Assembly: GCF_000234665.1 (NCBI RefSeq)
Contig: NC_018338.1
Location: forward strand, 1,506,662-1,570,661
Reading direction: 5' to 3'
Length of the DNA: 64,000 nt
From: Leishmania mexicana MHOM/GT/2001/U1103
Taxonomy: Eukaryota > Euglenozoa > Kinetoplastea > Trypanosomatida > Trypanosomatidae
How positions within the stretch are numbered: the stretch's first letter is position 1; each line of letters starts with the position of its first letter. The translations under genes and the position numbers were made by a program. Shown piece after piece: positions 9,957-19,085 of this stretch. The notes below the pieces were generated by a model. That model ran no database searches and was not told the origin of the DNA. It saw nothing but the letters and a program-made list of their open reading frames with translations.

Positions 9957-12900
9957 ATGCTCGGCACAGTCGATGCGATCGACTACGATGGGGACCGCCT
10001 GCACAAGGTGGTGTTGCGATTCCCTGCTGTGCGTAGCGGCGATTCGGAGATCGTGAAGGAGGTGTGGCCGTGCGAGCGCATTGGCCAAGGCTCCTTCGGC
10101 ACGGTGTACCGCGCCGTCAGCAGCGACTATCCACGTCTGGCCCTCAAAATTTCAACGGGCAAGAGTACGCGGCTTCGCCAGGAGTTAGATGTGCTGAGTC
10201 GTGTGTGTACGAAAGGACGGCTCCTGCTTCCGCGTTTCGAGTTTGGAGCGCTCAACAAGACAGCGGACTTGATCGTTATTGGCATGGAGCTGTGTGTGCC
10301 GAGCACGCTCCACGACCTTCTCCTCAGCACTCGTATCACCAGCGAAGCGGAGATGCTTTTCATGGCACACCAGGCGGTTCAAGCCGTCTCGTACGTGCAC
10401 GCAGAGGGCTGCATTCACCGCGACATCAAGCTTCAGAACTTTGTCTTCGACCTCGATGGTAATCTGAAGCTGATCGACTTTGGCCTTGCTTGTAACTCGC
10501 TTAAGCCACCGGCAGGCGACGTGGTGGCGGGCACTGTGTCTTTCATGTCTCCAGAGATGGCGCACAACGCCCTTCACAAGGACAGGCGCGTGAGCGTTGG
10601 CGTGGCTGCCGATGTGTGGTCACTGGGCATTGTCCTCTTTTCTATTTTCACGCAGCGGAACCCGTACCCGGCGCCGGCGTCTCCAGCGCCGGTAGCGGGC
10701 AGCACCTCCGGTGGCGCCAGTGCGGCGGGCTTGACCGGACATGGAGACACCACGCATGGCGCGGAGGGCGAGAAGGGCAACAGCTTGAATCAGCAGCACC
10801 GCATGAATGAGCGCCTGCTGCGCCGTGTGGCGGCCGGCGACTGGCAGTGGCCTGTCGGCGTTACGGTGTCGCAGGACCTGAAGCAGCTTGTAAACTCCAT
10901 CCTCGTCGTCAGCCCCGAGGGGCGGCCGAGTGTGAGCACAATCCTGGAGAACAAGCTGTGGAACTTACGGCGGCGCTATCCACCTGCAGCTGTGGCGGCA
11001 TTTCTCGGCGTGCAGGATGACTTCCTCCTGTCTCACGATGAGGCGCACCTGATGCGTGCGGTCGAGGAGCGTAGCGCTGGCGTGACAGCGTCGTTGCTGA
11101 ACAGTCGCTTACACAGCCCCGCCTCGGCCTCCAGCGAGGACAATGGCGAGACCGACGCGCAGCACAGCAGCAGTGGCAGTGCGCGGAACGTTGGCCTACA
11201 CACGTCTGGTGCCACTACATCTCCAGCGCGCAACTCTCTCAAGGTGGTGCAGCGCTGCGGCGAAGGCGGCATTGATGGGGCGGTCACAGTGCAGGTGTAC
11301 GACGTGCGCGCCAGCACCCGCAAACGCAGCAAGCCCATCCGCGAGATATCCGTCGTCATGGCGGAGGAGACGGCCAAGATGCGACGGTCCAAGTCCGCCC
11401 GACGCGCAAAGAGCGCCGTGTCGGCTCCCACCTCGCGCGTCAGCTCACGAGCAGCGTCGGCGGAAAACGGCAGGCGGAGAGCTCCTCTGGCTGGTGCGAG
11501 GCTGGAGTCTAGTGCCGCGCATACGTGTGTCAACAGCGACGACGATGAGGGTGAGGCGGAGGCGGAGGTCGTGAACCGTGGTGCCAGCACGTCGCAGCAC
11601 CACAGCCGTGGTGTGTCGCCTGTGCGGCTCCAGGATGCTCTGGACACCGCCGGCTCAGTAGCAGCCGGGCAGGGGGACAGCGTGGGCCATCCCACGGTAT
11701 TGGTGGAGCCGTCCTGTGCCACGCCACCTCTGCTCACACGGGACACGCAGCAGCCTGTCAGCGAGCCAGCGAGCCGCGGTTCAACCGCTAGTAGGGAGCG
11801 CGAGCACATGCGCTCCGGCATTCAGCGCAGCGGGAGTGTGGAGCTTCTGGAGGATGCGGAGGCGCCAACGGAAGCGAACGCGATGTCCACCTCGCACAAC
11901 AGGGCTGCATCGGGCGGCAAGAAAAGGCGCGACACCTCTCTGCGCCAGCCTTCCTCGTTGATCCTCAAAGGCGGCATCCGCGACTTATCCGCTGATGCGC
12001 CACGCAGCACGGCGACAACGGCATCGGCACGGGTGTCTGCCTCTCTGCTGGCGAGCCGCATCACATCGCCGCTGTCAGCCGTAAACCCATCCCCGTCGTC
12101 TTCGCGGCAGGGGTCGCTGAGGCGGCAGGCATCTGCTAGCGCCGCCGCTATCTCCTCCGCACAGTGGCGTGCAGGCCACAAGGGATCACCACCGGTGATG
12201 AAGCGCGCGCAGCGTGTCGCGCTCGAGCTTGGTCTGGACGTTATCTGGCAAGACGAGGCGGACCACCGCCGCACACTTTCTGCGATGCTGTTGATCGAGC
12301 ATGCGTGGCTGCTTGCCAGCTTTCGGCTGACCATTGAGGAGGACCAGGAGCGCTACAACATCACGTGGCTCGCAGAGGAACAGGAGAAGTCCGCCGCCCA
12401 CCCACACCGTTTTAAGGAGGTGATGCAGGTGATAAGCAAGAAGTACCAATACGGCTTTGTTTGTGACATGTGCGACTATGAGTTTCTCCCGACCGGACCA
12501 GGGGAGAAAGACTTGCACTTCTTTCACTGCCCATGCGGTCGCGACCTGTGTCCAGACTGCTACACAGCGTATCAGCGACAGTGCACGTGCTCCTGCTGCC
12601 GTGTGGTGCACTCAAACAGCTGTGTGCTGCGGGAGCACCTCCTTCGGACTGGCGGAACTCAGTACTACAGTGGGTCGAGAAAAATGAACGCAGCGGCACG
12701 GGCTGATGCTGTGCGCGGCTCATTCCAAGCAGCTTCCAGCCTCAACGAGGAAACGGCGAGCGGGCATGAGGCGTCGGCGCCCCCTGAGCTTCCGCGTCGT
12801 CGTGGCCGGCCCCCCAAGCAGGACAAGACCCGCTCTGCTGTGAAGCAGATGGGCAGCCGAGCAGCCAAAGACAGCAGCCGTCGGCGCCGTGGTGCACAGG

Positions 12901-13847
12901 ACACCCTCGACGTCAGTGTGAACGAGGTGCACGAGGTGGCGCAGATTAACCCACCTCGAATTTCAATCGCTGCGATGCAGCAGCAGGAGGACCGCAGTAG
13001 GAACGGCTCGCACCGCGGCAGAGGGACTGCAGACGTCGGGGCAGCAGCGCCGCCACAACGGCCAGAGGACGTGGAGGTGAAACAGCGACCGGTAGAGAGC
13101 GTCCCGGAGGGACCGTGGCGACCGTTCGCGCGCTTCAAGAAGGATCGCCGAGATGAGGTAGCACGGCAGCCGACGCCGGAGGAGCGCGACGCGTTGCTGA
13201 ATGGGGAGTGGATTCGACACTTTTACTTGTTTCCGCACGCCGAGCGGGAGCACGGTGCTGCCTCCGGGACATGGGCGGAAGGGGAGGAGGAGCCGTACGC
13301 GTTCGTCTATCACGCGCAGCCGGGCCGCACCGGTGCCATTTTTCTTACAAGCGACTTTCCGATGCACTCGGCGGTCTTTTCCATGCTGGAACGGCAGTTC
13401 TTCGTTGTGAATCAGGTGGATACGGTGGAGGGTGCCGACTCCACCCGCGCCACATCGCTGCTCAAGGCCAAGGGTCACCCGGAGCTCCGGATCGCGTTCC
13501 ACGCGCTGCAGGACATCGTAGCGTATGACACGAACATGATGAAGCAGCAGCGTACCCCTGGCACCGTCTCCGTGTACCAGGCACCTCGCAGCGCCTACAG
13601 CTGCAACGGCGAGCCTTTCCTGTACGTGCGCTGGTTCCGCTTCAACGAGAACCGCACCCTCAGCGCCTTTCTTCTCTCCAACGGCGCTGTTCAGGTTTTC
13701 GTAAACAACGAGTACGAGCTACGCTGGTTCGACGAGAGCCGGAAGTTCCTCATCCGCTACAACGGCGTGTGCGAGCTGGTCGACGACGGTACTTTTGCAC
13801 TGGCACCAGGAATCAACCATCTCCTCTACGACTCATTCGACGCGTAG
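9957..13847 (+). CDS. KKT3: Kinetoplastid kinetochore protein kinase KKT3
   Basis: The 1296-residue protein has an N-terminal protein kinase domain. It shows glycine loop GQGSFGTV (43-50), lysine 64 in LALK, HRDIKLQN (154-161), DFG (174-176) and SPE (198-200), so it looks catalytically competent. A long disordered Ser/Ala/Arg-rich linker follows. Next is a conserved central region with a cysteine cluster at about residues 836-890 (CDMCDYEF, HCPCGRDLCPDCY, CTCSCC), an AT-hook (RRRGRPPKQ, about 946), and a C-terminal polo-box-like region. The best polo-box part is YVRWFRFNENRTLSAFLLSNGAVQVF in two segments near 1220-1245. Kinase, zinc-binding centre, DNA-binding motif and divergent polo boxes together describe KKT2/KKT3, the constitutively centromeric kinases of kinetoplastids. 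I favour KKT3 over KKT2 mainly from remembered chromosomal location, since both share this architecture. The codon before the ATG is GTG and is not a plausible start. Confidence 0.85.
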   Translation: MLGTVDAIDYDGDRLHKVVLRFPAVRSGDSEIVKEVWPCERIGQGSFGTVYRAVSSDYPRLALKISTGKSTRLRQELDVLSRVCTKGRLLLPRFEFGALNKTADLIVIGMELCVPSTLHDLLLSTRITSEAEMLFMAHQAVQAVSYVHAEGCIHRDIKLQNFVFDLDGNLKLIDFGLACNSLKPPAGDVVAGTVSFMSPEMAHNALHKDRRVSVGVAADVWSLGIVLFSIFTQRNPYPAPASPAPVAGSTSGGASAAGLTGHGDTTHGAEGEKGNSLNQQHRMNERLLRRVAAGDWQWPVGVTVSQDLKQLVNSILVVSPEGRPSVSTILENKLWNLRRRYPPAAVAAFLGVQDDFLLSHDEAHLMRAVEERSAGVTASLLNSRLHSPASASSEDNGETDAQHSSSGSARNVGLHTSGATTSPARNSLKVVQRCGEGGIDGAVTVQVYDVRASTRKRSKPIREISVVMAEETAKMRRSKSARRAKSAVSAPTSRVSSRAASAENGRRRAPLAGARLESSAAHTCVNSDDDEGEAEAEVVNRGASTSQHHSRGVSPVRLQDALDTAGSVAAGQGDSVGHPTVLVEPSCATPPLLTRDTQQPVSEPASRGSTASREREHMRSGIQRSGSVELLEDAEAPTEANAMSTSHNRAASGGKKRRDTSLRQPSSLILKGGIRDLSADAPRSTATTASARVSASLLASRITSPLSAVNPSPSSSRQGSLRRQASASAAAISSAQWRAGHKGSPPVMKRAQRVALELGLDVIWQDEADHRRTLSAMLLIEHAWLLASFRLTIEEDQERYNITWLAEEQEKSAAHPHRFKEVMQVISKKYQYGFVCDMCDYEFLPTGPGEKDLHFFHCPCGRDLCPDCYTAYQRQCTCSCCRVVHSNSCVLREHLLRTGGTQYYSGSRKMNAAARADAVRGSFQAASSLNEETASGHEASAPPELPRRRGRPPKQDKTRSAVKQMGSRAAKDSSRRRRGAQDTLDVSVNEVHEVAQINPPRISIAAMQQQEDRSRNGSHRGRGTADVGAAAPPQRPEDVEVKQRPVESVPEGPWRPFARFKKDRRDEVARQPTPEERDALLNGEWIRHFYLFPHAEREHGAASGTWAEGEEEPYAFVYHAQPGRTGAIFLTSDFPMHSAVFSMLERQFFVVNQVDTVEGADSTRATSLLKAKGHPELRIAFHALQDIVAYDTNMMKQQRTPGTVSVYQAPRSAYSCNGEPFLYVRWFRFNENRTLSAFLLSNGAVQVFVNNEYELRWFDESRKFLIRYNGVCELVDDGTFALAPGINHLLYDSFDA

Positions 13848-14822
13848 TATGGGGCAGTATGTGTGCGTGTGTGTGTGTGCTCTGCAGTTCGCCTTCCCGT
13901 CGTTTTCGCTCACGGGTGCAGAGGTCGTGGATGCGGAAAAAAAAAGGTCGAGAAGTGCCGCGCCGCGTGATGTACTTTGTAACTTTATCCTCCCTCCCGC
14001 TGGGTTTGCCGCTTCGCCCTCGCACAGCTGCTTTCTTTTTCTTCGGTTCTCTTACTGTTCTGTTTCGTTCTCACTCCGTTTGCTTCTCCGTGTGCAGGTG
14101 CGCGTCGGCCTCGCCGTGCCCTTCGCACCAGCGCGTGTGCGCATCGTGAGAGGCTGTGGGACGGCGCTGACCGCTCGTAGCCCCACCGTCGGCGTGTGCC
14201 GCAACTCTTTGTGAGACGTGCCTCACTCGGTGGAGGTCTCTAACCTCCTTCTAACATGGCACACTCACATCAGAAGAAAAGACACACACGCACACCCAAA
14301 ACAAGCGAATGCACGGCAAAGGAGAGGGACGGCGAATAGGACAATCAAAAACGCCCCCCGGGCAGCCGCCCGCGCACCCAGCGGACGGGGGACGGCAGCT
14401 CGATTCCTGGCAAAAGGCCATGAAGGGTGGTGGAATCACTCATCTGACCCTTCCCCACCGCCGGCTCCGATGATTGGCTATTGCGGGCACGAAAGGAGGG
14501 GAGGGTGGGGCGCGTGCGTGTGCACCACCATTTGACACCGACCACGTGGACTCTGACTCTCTTTCCTCCTCTTGTTCTACATTGTCTCTTGTTTTTGTTT
14601 TTCTTCGGATCTTCTCAAACTCTTTCTCGCTCCGACCTCGATCGCCTGTCACGCGTGCGTCCTCGCTTGCGCGTCTCGTCGTCGTCGTCGTCGCCTAGAG
14701 AACAGAGAAGGCCCAACTCTGCTTTGTGTTCCCCGTCGAAAACAGAGTCGCCCTGTACGCGCACAAGCACAGTCCGAACACCGTGACTGTTTTTTTTTTT
14801 GTGTGTATGTGTGTGCGCGCAC
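13848..14822. other. Spacer between KKT3 and the RIIa/EF-hand gene
   Basis: No gene is seen. The right half is pyrimidine-rich (about 14543-14696) and ends in (TCG)n just before the predicted splice AG. A run of T and GT repeats lies at about 14789-14816, immediately before the start codon. Confidence 0.55.
14560..14698 (+). promoter_or_regulatory. Predicted trans-splice acceptor of the RIIa/EF-hand mRNA
   Basis: An extended pyrimidine-rich block with T-rich runs near 14585-14605 has its first well-placed AG at 14697-14698. That is about 125 nt upstream of the ATG at 14823. Confidence 0.4.
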
Positions 14823-15662
14823 ATGTCTGCGGAGACGTTTCGCGAGCGTACGTTGGCGACACAGTACCAGCCACGCCAGCATCTCCCGCCTAACTTCAGC
14901 GATGTGCTGAAGGAGTACGCGCGGGAAGTGCTGCGCAATCAGCCGTCGGATATTCTGGAATGGAGCGCGGCGTATTTCAAGAAGCTGGCCCTCGAGACGG
15001 ACCCGCTGCAGGCAAAGCAGCCGCCGCCGGATCATTACACCCCCCTCGTCGAAGACCCTGAGCGAGCGATGCTGGCGAACAAGATGGTGAAAGTGTTCTC
15101 GACGATGGACGTGTCAGAAAGCGGGCGGCTACCCGTGTCTGAGGTGCGGCGAGCGCTGACGGAGGCGTTTGAGATGACGGAGGCTCAGGCGCTCTACCTT
15201 CTTACGGCGCCATTCACGACGATCATCGAGGACGACGGTAGCGGCATGACAGGTGATGCCATCGAGTACAGCCCCTTCTCCCACGCAGCGGTGCGCACGA
15301 TTCAGTACTTTCAGCAGCACCACGACTTCTCCTTCGATGTAGACGGCAGCGATGCCTGCGCAACGGTGCACGGCATGAACCGCTACGACATCGAGCAAGG
15401 CTTTCTGCGCATCTTTCGCCTCCTCGATGAGGCGGGGACGGGTCGTCTGCTGCTCCAAGACTACCAGGGCGCCTTGGAGAACGCACCTTACCACCTGACG
15501 CACCGCGACATTCGTGTGCTGCGCCTCGAGTGTGGCACGTGCGGCGGCGAAGGGGACGCGGGGCCGCGTGAAGTGGAGTATGAGAAGGAGCTGCCGCACA
15601 TGTTCAAGCGCCTCCTGCTTGCCGAGGTTTTCAATCTCTTCGAGGAGGAGGGGCAGAGCTAA
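14823..15662 (+). CDS. RIIa-domain protein with EF-hand, radial-spoke RSP7-like
   Basis: The 279-residue protein begins with a dimerisation/docking domain of the PKA RIIa type (LPPNFSDVLKEYAREVLRNQ and PSDILEWSAAYFKKL, residues 21-55). Such domains occur in ROPN1/RSP11 and RSP7 of axonemal radial spokes. After a linker comes an EF-hand loop, DVSESGRLPVSE (about 96-107), that keeps Asp at position 1, Gly at 6 and Glu at 12. A second, degenerate loop is DEAGTGRLLLQD. Chlamydomonas RSP7 combines RIIa with EF-hands, so a flagellar radial-spoke or AKAP-binding role is inferred. A Cys/Gly-rich segment (ECGTCGGEG) lies near the C-terminus. The frame extends upstream only through GTG repeats, so ATG 14823 (MSAETFRERT) is taken as the start. 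The domain assignment is strong; the identity as RSP7 is an inference. Confidence 0.85.
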   Translation: MSAETFRERTLATQYQPRQHLPPNFSDVLKEYAREVLRNQPSDILEWSAAYFKKLALETDPLQAKQPPPDHYTPLVEDPERAMLANKMVKVFSTMDVSESGRLPVSEVRRALTEAFEMTEAQALYLLTAPFTTIIEDDGSGMTGDAIEYSPFSHAAVRTIQYFQQHHDFSFDVDGSDACATVHGMNRYDIEQGFLRIFRLLDEAGTGRLLLQDYQGALENAPYHLTHRDIRVLRLECGTCGGEGDAGPREVEYEKELPHMFKRLLLAEVFNLFEEEGQS

Positions 15663-16833
15663 GGCAGCGCAAGAGGACTCTCGGTGCATCACTTTCGCCG
15701 TGTGCTACCTCTCACTCTTTCAACTGACGCTCAAAACCTTTTTCTTTTCCGCCCCGCGCACGCTCTCCCGCACACCACACACCCAAACACAACCATGTGC
15801 GCGAAAAAGGTATAGAGGAAGCGCTGACAGCTCCCATGTAAAAATATCGACAGCAGCGCGCTACATCAGCAAGGGAAGTGGGGACCAGGAGAGGCGGATC
15901 GATGTCGGCCTGAAATGAACATGTGGCCAACCTATTCCTCTGCATAGACACACACACACACACACACACAACGACGTCTAGAGCCCAGTTCTCCCTTTAC
16001 TAGTTGATGTTGAGCACGCCTTTGTCTGTTCGCTCCTCCTCCTTTCTCCTTCTTCGTCTCGTCTTGTTGCTTCCACCAGCCAGACAGATGGACGCTGTCT
16101 CTGACCCCTTTCAACCGGTGTACGTTGTACATATGCTCTGCACGGTGCGTATGGATGCTGTGTCGTGGCAGCAAGCGCAGCCAACAGCGAAACAAAAGAA
16201 AAGCAAGGCCACGCGTCACGAAAAGGAATCACACGCGCCGAGGTGTTTCAGAAACATGGTGAGGGAGGAGCGATGATGATGGAGCTCGTTTCCACCGCGA
16301 GCGACTGTCGACGCGGCACGGCTGCCTCCCCCTCTTCCGTGTACGTGTGTGACACATAGGGCACTCTTTCTGCTCTCTCTTTCTACCGCAATGGGCACTG
16401 CGCCATTTTGAAGCAGCAGCAGCAGCAGCAGCAGCCTTTCCACCGACGGGCACTTTCTGTTCGTCTTGTAACCGTTATGGAGTCAGAGAAGGGAGCGTTT
16501 GTCGACTGTGTGCAGTTCTTTGTGCCATTTTCCTTTTTTTTCTCCTCGATCATCCTCCCCCCTCCCCCCGCATACCTTGTCGATCCCTCGCTCTCCCACC
16601 CCCTCTCCTTTTTTTTCGCCCACTCCTCGATCCGACTCTTCGCTCGTCGCAAGCGCGTGCGACTCTTGCGGGATTTGCTATCCCGTTTTTTTTCTCAGAT
16701 CCATACCTTCATCGTTCCTTACCTCGCTTCCACTAGGTTGTGGGGGCGCAACGAGCACACGCATACACATACACACATAACCGTATCGGCACACAAACCG
16801 TTGTAGGGGAATCTGTAGCGGCCCTGAGAGCCG
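15663..16833. other. Spacer between the RIIa/EF-hand gene and the TPR gene
   Basis: No gene is supported. It holds a CA repeat (about 15948-15970), seven CAG copies (16414-16434) that are not in a coding frame I can support, and a strong pyrimidine-rich stretch (about 16510-16696). Confidence 0.55.
16684..16698 (+). promoter_or_regulatory. Predicted trans-splice acceptor of the TPR mRNA
   Basis: A T-rich tract (CCCGTTTTTTTTCTC) is followed directly by AG at 16697-16698, a textbook acceptor. The 5' UTR would be about 135 nt. Confidence 0.55.
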
Positions 16834-17850
16834 ATGGAAACTCATGCGTTGCTTGCTCTCGCTCAGAGTGCTGTGGACGCCGGTAATGTAAAGGCTGCCT
16901 GCGAGTTCTACGAGGTGGCCCTCGCCCAGTCGCCAAACAATGACGAGGTATTGGAGGCCTATGCGGAAGTCATGATCCACTACGCCCAGGACACCCCTCG
17001 CGCTCAGCAGATGCTTCGCCATGCAATCGACATCAACCCGAACCAGGGGTACGTGAAGTACCTGAACTTAGCGCAACTCTGTGAGGCAGAGGAGGCACTC
17101 AGGTGCTACGAAAAGGCGTACGAGATTGCAAGCCTCATGCTGCACGGATGCCGAAAGAAGAAGATGAAGAAGACACTGCAGGAGACCATGGCGACCGTGT
17201 GCTGCGCCGTGGCCGAGCTCTACCTGACGGACCTCTGCTTCGCAGAAAACGCCGAGCAGCAGTGCGAGCAGGCTGTGAACCGCGCACTGGAGCTGAATAG
17301 CGATATTGTGGAGCCGCACCAGCTGCAGGCGTCCCTCCGCCTGAGCCAATGTCGCCCCGACGAGGCGCTACAGTCGCTGCGGCGTGCTGTGGATGCAACA
17401 CATCGCCTCGGCGAGGAGCATCAGCCCACGTACGAGTCTAAGATTGAGCTAGGCCGACTTCTGATGCAGGTTAACCCAGCCGAGGCTTTTCAGTTCCTCC
17501 TGGAGGTGCTCCAGTATGGTGACAACAACCCCTACGTGTGGTTCCTGCTCGGCGAGAGTGCCCGCATGCGGGGACGATACACTGACGCGGCGCGCCTGCT
17601 GCGGCGTGCGCGTGTGATGCTAGTCGTGTCCGGCGGCGACGCGACTGCGCTGAGCGAGGTGGACGCGGCCATTAGCGTTTTGGTGCAGGAGATGGGTGGC
17701 CCAGAGGCGGCGGCGCAGGTGAAAGACCTAGATCACCCCTACCCGCTAGAGCTGCTCGAGGCAGAAGACGACCAGGGCGCAGAGGAGGACGGAGACGACG
17801 ACCTGGAAGAGCCGGAACGAGAGCCGTGCGACGATGAGGATGACACCTAG
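16834..17850 (+). CDS. TPR-repeat protein with acidic tail, Acl4-like ribosomal-protein chaperone candidate
   Basis: The 338-residue protein is built of helical tetratricopeptide-like repeats. Repeats are visible at about residues 3-36 (AQSAVDAGNVKAACEFYEVAL), 37-70, 85-115, 170-205 and 225-275 (WFLLGESARMRGRYTDAARLLRRA). It ends in a strongly acidic tail, residues about 300-338 (AEEDGDDDLEEPEREP). A TPR array followed by an acidic C-terminus is the arrangement of yeast Acl4, the dedicated chaperone of ribosomal protein uL4. A role in ribosomal-protein escort is therefore a reasonable inference but not proved. Other small TPR proteins remain possible. ATG 16834 is the natural start and lies just after a clear splice site. 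Confidence 0.8.
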   Translation: METHALLALAQSAVDAGNVKAACEFYEVALAQSPNNDEVLEAYAEVMIHYAQDTPRAQQMLRHAIDINPNQGYVKYLNLAQLCEAEEALRCYEKAYEIASLMLHGCRKKKMKKTLQETMATVCCAVAELYLTDLCFAENAEQQCEQAVNRALELNSDIVEPHQLQASLRLSQCRPDEALQSLRRAVDATHRLGEEHQPTYESKIELGRLLMQVNPAEAFQFLLEVLQYGDNNPYVWFLLGESARMRGRYTDAARLLRRARVMLVVSGGDATALSEVDAAISVLVQEMGGPEAAAQVKDLDHPYPLELLEAEDDQGAEEDGDDDLEEPEREPCDDEDDT

Positions 17851-19085
17851 TGGTGGTTCTTCTCTGGCGAACAAAAAAAGCGAAATAAATAATCCTCTGC
17901 TCTCATCACCACTGCGTTCCGTTGAACGGATGCCAATCGTGTGGGTGTGTGAGGGTGTCTTGCGCTGTCTCTCAAGCTTAGCCATCTCTTTTCGTGGTCT
18001 TTCCCCCGCACACCACCTCTCCCTCCCCCGTTCCTTCGTGCAAGGTGTGCACTGTGCGTGTAAACATATGCGAATAACATCCGTAAGGCTGCCGAAGCAC
18101 ACACACACACATACACAAAAGCATACAGCGAGCATCGCCTTGAGGAGCACACGGGGATGGTGTGACGAGACGGACACACAGAGGCTACTCTCCTGCACAC
18201 AGGTGCAAGTTGGGCGCGCCAGGTGACCGTGCCCCTGCCACCGTCTCCATCATTTCGGCCTCTCTCTTGTGATCTGCCGCATTTCCTGTCAGGGCAGCCG
18301 CCTTCGTGAGACGGGGAATAGAGCCGCCAGCTCGCCTCTTGTCCTACCGCCTCTCCTCGCACCTCGTTCCCTCCCCCGCTGCTGCCCTCTACAGCGGCGG
18401 TGCCTTGATCTGGACTCATCCTCATCTCTTTCTCTTCTTGATCTCCTCCTGCTTCATGCTGCATTCGTGCGCTGCTGCCTCTTTCCCTCTTCCCAAGTCA
18501 GCCCGTATCCTTTACATGCATCATTGCTGAAAGGGTTCGACGCTGGACTGCGTGTCACCGGCAGCGCGGGCGCAATAACGGACCTCCCCCTTCCGTCAAG
18601 CGAGAGAACACAATTAGGGGCAAAACTGCACACAGGCGGCCACGACACGGTTTGGTGCTCCGTGAGTCTGATTTGGCCGCCCTCCCCCTCGGTACAGGTG
18701 CGCACGCGTGAAGTGAGGAAGCGGCCGAACACGCGCGCACAAGCACCACAAGAAGTTACCTGCATATAGATACATACAAAGTGCATAGAGGAAAGGAAGA
18801 CGAGAGAGTGTGAAGGTGAGGGCGAGCGGCACACGGCGGGCCCTCTTTCTCCCCCCTCCATCTTCCCACCCCCACACAAAACACAACTGCACATTCACAG
18901 GTGCGCCAGCAACAAGGGATACCACCTGGCACTGCTATCTCGACTTGTACACGCCGGCGCCCTCCAACATCTGTTTCTTGCCGCTGCATGTATATATTGG
19001 CCTCCCCCCTCCCCCACAAAGAAAGAGCAACACTTGACCGCTACTTTCGTTCTTCTCGTTACGCTTCCTTTGGGCTGTTGCCATC
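17851..19085. other. Spacer between the TPR gene and the CTFxP-motif gene
   Basis: No gene is supported; frames here are short and compositionally biased. There is a short CA tract at about 18099-18118. Pyrimidine-rich blocks lie at about 18340-18500 and 19000-19015. Confidence 0.55.
18999..19021 (+). promoter_or_regulatory. Predicted trans-splice acceptor of the CTFxP-motif mRNA
   Basis: A C-rich pyrimidine tract (about 19000-19015) is followed by AG at 19020-19021, about 65 nt before the ATG at 19086. Confidence 0.4.

Noticed and set aside
16414..16434. Seven CAG copies, considered as a poly-Gln coding tract
   Set aside because: It lies in a spacer upstream of the TPR splice site, with no supported frame through it.
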